A stretch of 8,843 bases of DNA from Nitrososphaeria archaeon (GTDB lineage: Archaea; Thermoproteota; Nitrososphaeria; Geothermarchaeales; JDFR-13): NCBI GenBank assembly GCA_027000765.1, contig JALTNJ010000289.1:1-8843 (forward strand), in the 5' to 3' direction. Positions 7,170 to 8,843 of the stretch are shown here, in pieces (within the stretch, counting starts at the first letter, position 1; each line of letters opens with the position of its first letter). Below the pieces are notes generated by a model, which worked only from the letters and a program-made list of their open reading frames with translations, made no database searches and was not told the origin of the DNA. The translations under genes and the position numbers were made by a program.

Positions 7170-7197
7170 CCTAGTTTCTTAAACATAAATTAATTGG

Positions 7198-7232
7198 TCT
7201 CACACTATGGTATTGTAGCCATAGTAGTGAGA
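7198..7232 (+). promoter_or_regulatory. Near-perfect 13-bp inverted repeat in the tmcA leader
   Basis: The arms TCTCACACTATGG (7198-7210) and CCATAGTAGTGAGA (7219-7232) pair over 13 bp with a single bulged A at 7226 and an 8-base loop, TATTGTAG. The 3' arm ends immediately before the Shine-Dalgarno AGGTGAT (7233-7239), 9 nt from the tmcA ATG. It could be an RNA hairpin controlling translation or stability of tmcA mRNA, or a DNA operator for a dimeric regulator. A three-codon frame ATG-GTA-TTG-TAG occupies 7207-7218, spanning the loop. Confidence 0.7.
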
Positions 7233-7248
7233 AGGTGATATAAACAAC

Positions 7249-8843
7249 ATGGAAGACATTGATCTAAACTTTATAGAAGATATTATTAATAGGAATATCC
7301 GTGAGCATCATAGGAGGATTATTGTTCTAGAAGGAGAAGCACATAAATATTTAGATAAAATAGTCGATCTCTATACATCTATTCGAAAAAATAAGTATCT
7401 CCTTCTACTGTCTGGTAAAGAAGACAGGGATGAGAGTCCCTGGGTTGAAAGTTTTGTTTCTACCATAAAGAATCATGTCGATGAAGGTCGTATACAATGG
7501 GGCTATGTACCCTTTAAGGATCTTGAGCGTATAATGGGCACTACATGGGACTTCTTGATAGCCGACTTTAGGAAGGACCTTAGGCCAAATGACTTGGGTA
7601 GGTTGATTGAGGTTGTTAGAGGCGGGGGCCTGATAATATTCCTCTCTCCAAAGCGTGAAGACTGGAAGAACATGATAGTGCCATTCCATAAGGATATGGT
7701 TACAGACCCGTTTACAGAAGCAGATTTAAAACCGATTTTTATCAGGCATCTAGTAGAGTCGTTGGAGGAGTCCGAAGGAATTTTCTTTATAGATGAGTCA
7801 GGGGAGATATATGGCAATACATACGAGGCTCCTCCTCTTCAGAGACCCGAGCCAATAATACCAACTGGAACAACCTTCCATGAACTAGTCTATAAAATAG
7901 CGTTGACACAGGATCAGGTGGATGTTATCCATGCAATTGACAGGATAAGTATAAATGGGGGTAGCGTAGTCGTAACCGCGGATAGGGGGCGGGGAAAGTC
8001 AGCCGCAATCGGACTTGCAATAGCAGGGGTCATGCATAGGGATGCGAGGAATAGCGGTGAAAAGATGAAGGTGGTGTTAACATCGCCAGAGCCTGTTAAC
8101 GTGAGAGAGGTCTTTAACTTCATCGCTAGAGCACTATTTAGGCTGAAGGTGAAGTTCTCAACTAAAAAGAGGGATGGTGCGATAATTGAGTTAAACAGCC
8201 AATTGGGTCAGGTGAAGTATGTATCTCCTATAGATGTGTTTAGGGAGAGGCCTGACATGCTTGTGGTTGATGAAGCCTCAGGCGTCCCCGTTGGCCTGTT
8301 AGAAGGCTATGCAGAGCGATATGACCTAACCATTTTCTCTACGACTTTACATGGATATGAAGGTGCTGGTAGAGGATTTCAGATACGGTTCCTACCTCTA
8401 CTTAGGAGATATCGTGGGAAGAGGCTTATTGAGATCCACATGAGCCAACCAATTAGGTATGGCGAGTTGGATCCTATAGAGCGATGGCTCTTTAAAGCCC
8501 TCTTCCTAGATTCAGATCCAGCGGAGTTCAGTGAGGATAAGATCAGTAAAGTGGCTCCAAAGAGAACTAGATATGTAAAGATCGATCTCGAGGACTGGCT
8601 TTTTAACAGGAAGGATAAGCTACGTGAGTTCATAGGCATCTACATATATGCACATTATAGAAACAGGCCTAACGATATAATGATCCTATGCGATGCCCCT
8701 CATCATTTCGCTAGGTGCCTTAAATATGATGGTCATGTTGTAAATAGTCTTCACCTATGTTACGAGGGAGGCATGTCTGAAGACGGTGTTAGGAGAACAT
8801 TGGCCGGTGCACCGCCTTCTGGGCATCTCATTCCCACCGTCCT
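7249..8843 (+). CDS. tmcA: tRNA cytidine acetyltransferase TmcA (3' truncated by window edge)
   Basis: TmcA uses acetyl-CoA and ATP to make N4-acetylcytidine in RNA: C34 of elongator tRNA-Met in bacteria, and tRNA, rRNA and other sites in archaea. The frame is open for 531 codons to the window end. It holds an N-terminal DUF1726-type domain (about residues 25-190) and a RecD-like helicase with Walker A ADRGRGKSA (244-252, K250), Walker B DMLVVDEAS (336-344) and the family-specific STTLHGYEGAGRGF (364-377). The last residues, including APPSGHLIPTV, enter the GNAT acetyltransferase domain, whose acetyl-CoA loop lies beyond the edge. Homologues run to about 700-800 residues, so roughly two thirds is present. 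The ATG is well fixed: an in-frame TGA at 7228 lies upstream, and AGGTGAT is 9 nt before it. The hairpin just upstream may regulate it. Confidence 0.96.
   Translation, partial: MEDIDLNFIEDIINRNIREHHRRIIVLEGEAHKYLDKIVDLYTSIRKNKYLLLLSGKEDRDESPWVESFVSTIKNHVDEGRIQWGYVPFKDLERIMGTTWDFLIADFRKDLRPNDLGRLIEVVRGGGLIIFLSPKREDWKNMIVPFHKDMVTDPFTEADLKPIFIRHLVESLEESEGIFFIDESGEIYGNTYEAPPLQRPEPIIPTGTTFHELVYKIALTQDQVDVIHAIDRISINGGSVVVTADRGRGKSAAIGLAIAGVMHRDARNSGEKMKVVLTSPEPVNVREVFNFIARALFRLKVKFSTKKRDGAIIELNSQLGQVKYVSPIDVFRERPDMLVVDEASGVPVGLLEGYAERYDLTIFSTTLHGYEGAGRGFQIRFLPLLRRYRGKRLIEIHMSQPIRYGELDPIERWLFKALFLDSDPAEFSEDKISKVAPKRTRYVKIDLEDWLFNRKDKLREFIGIYIYAHYRNRPNDIMILCDAPHHFARCLKYDGHVVNSLHLCYEGGMSEDGVRRTLAGAPPSGHLIPTV

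Noticed and set aside
7198..7260. The tmcA leader hairpin as a tRNA or box C/D guide RNA
   Set aside because: There is no cloverleaf, and I see no paired RTGATGA and CTGA boxes at guide-RNA spacing.
7405..8639. Minus-strand open frames in the 3' part of the window
   Set aside because: The plus-strand tmcA frame covers the region without interruption and shows Walker A, Walker B and TmcA-specific motifs, so these are shadows.

Overview
The window is archaeal chromosomal DNA, most likely from a hyperthermophilic crenarchaeote (Thermoproteota). The evidence is as follows. Isoleucine ATA and arginine AGG/AGA codons dominate. Ribosome binding sites are of the GGTG/GGTGAT type expected from an archaeal 16S 3' end. 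Short TATA boxes sit about 26 nt before plausible transcription starts, and T-rich tracts follow several stop codons. The gene set includes indolepyruvate:ferredoxin oxidoreductase, an archaeal-type TmcA and a Sulfolobus-type single-OB-fold SSB. The SSB argues against Thermoproteales, which are known to lack this protein. I cannot name the genus.

Layout: (1) 1-1711, plus strand: the 3' three quarters of a membrane-bound, K+-independent-type H+-pyrophosphatase (hppA), with its N terminus outside the window, closed by an 18-nt pyrimidine terminator tract. (2) 1763-4046, minus strand: read in transcription order, a ribbon-helix-helix (RHH) DNA-binding protein with an unusual beta-rich C-terminal half, a SpoIIM-family (DUF95) membrane protein, and an MFS transporter. 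The last two probably form an operon. hppA and the MFS gene converge. (3) 4047-4205: a divergent promoter region carrying clustered TTTTACA repeats between the RHH gene and iorA. (4) 4206-6694, plus strand: iorA-iorB, overlapping by about 10 nt, encoding the two subunits of indolepyruvate ferredoxin oxidoreductase. (5) 6783-7079, plus strand: a TTG-initiated tail-less SSB preceded by an imperfect tandem repeat. (6) 7249-8843, plus strand: the first 531 codons of tmcA, the tRNA cytidine acetyltransferase/helicase, whose leader contains a near-perfect 13-bp hairpin ending right at the Shine-Dalgarno site.

The genes serve energy conservation (proton-pumping pyrophosphatase), fermentation of aromatic amino acids (IorAB, reducing ferredoxin and giving aryl-acetyl-CoA), DNA maintenance (SSB) and RNA modification (TmcA). 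They do not form one pathway. No stretch over 300 bases lacks a gene. I see no tRNA, rRNA, CRISPR array, insertion sequence or integrase. I do not see a new multi-gene system. The items most worth checking are the tmcA leader hairpin, the RHH protein with its possible operators, and the repeat around the SSB start.
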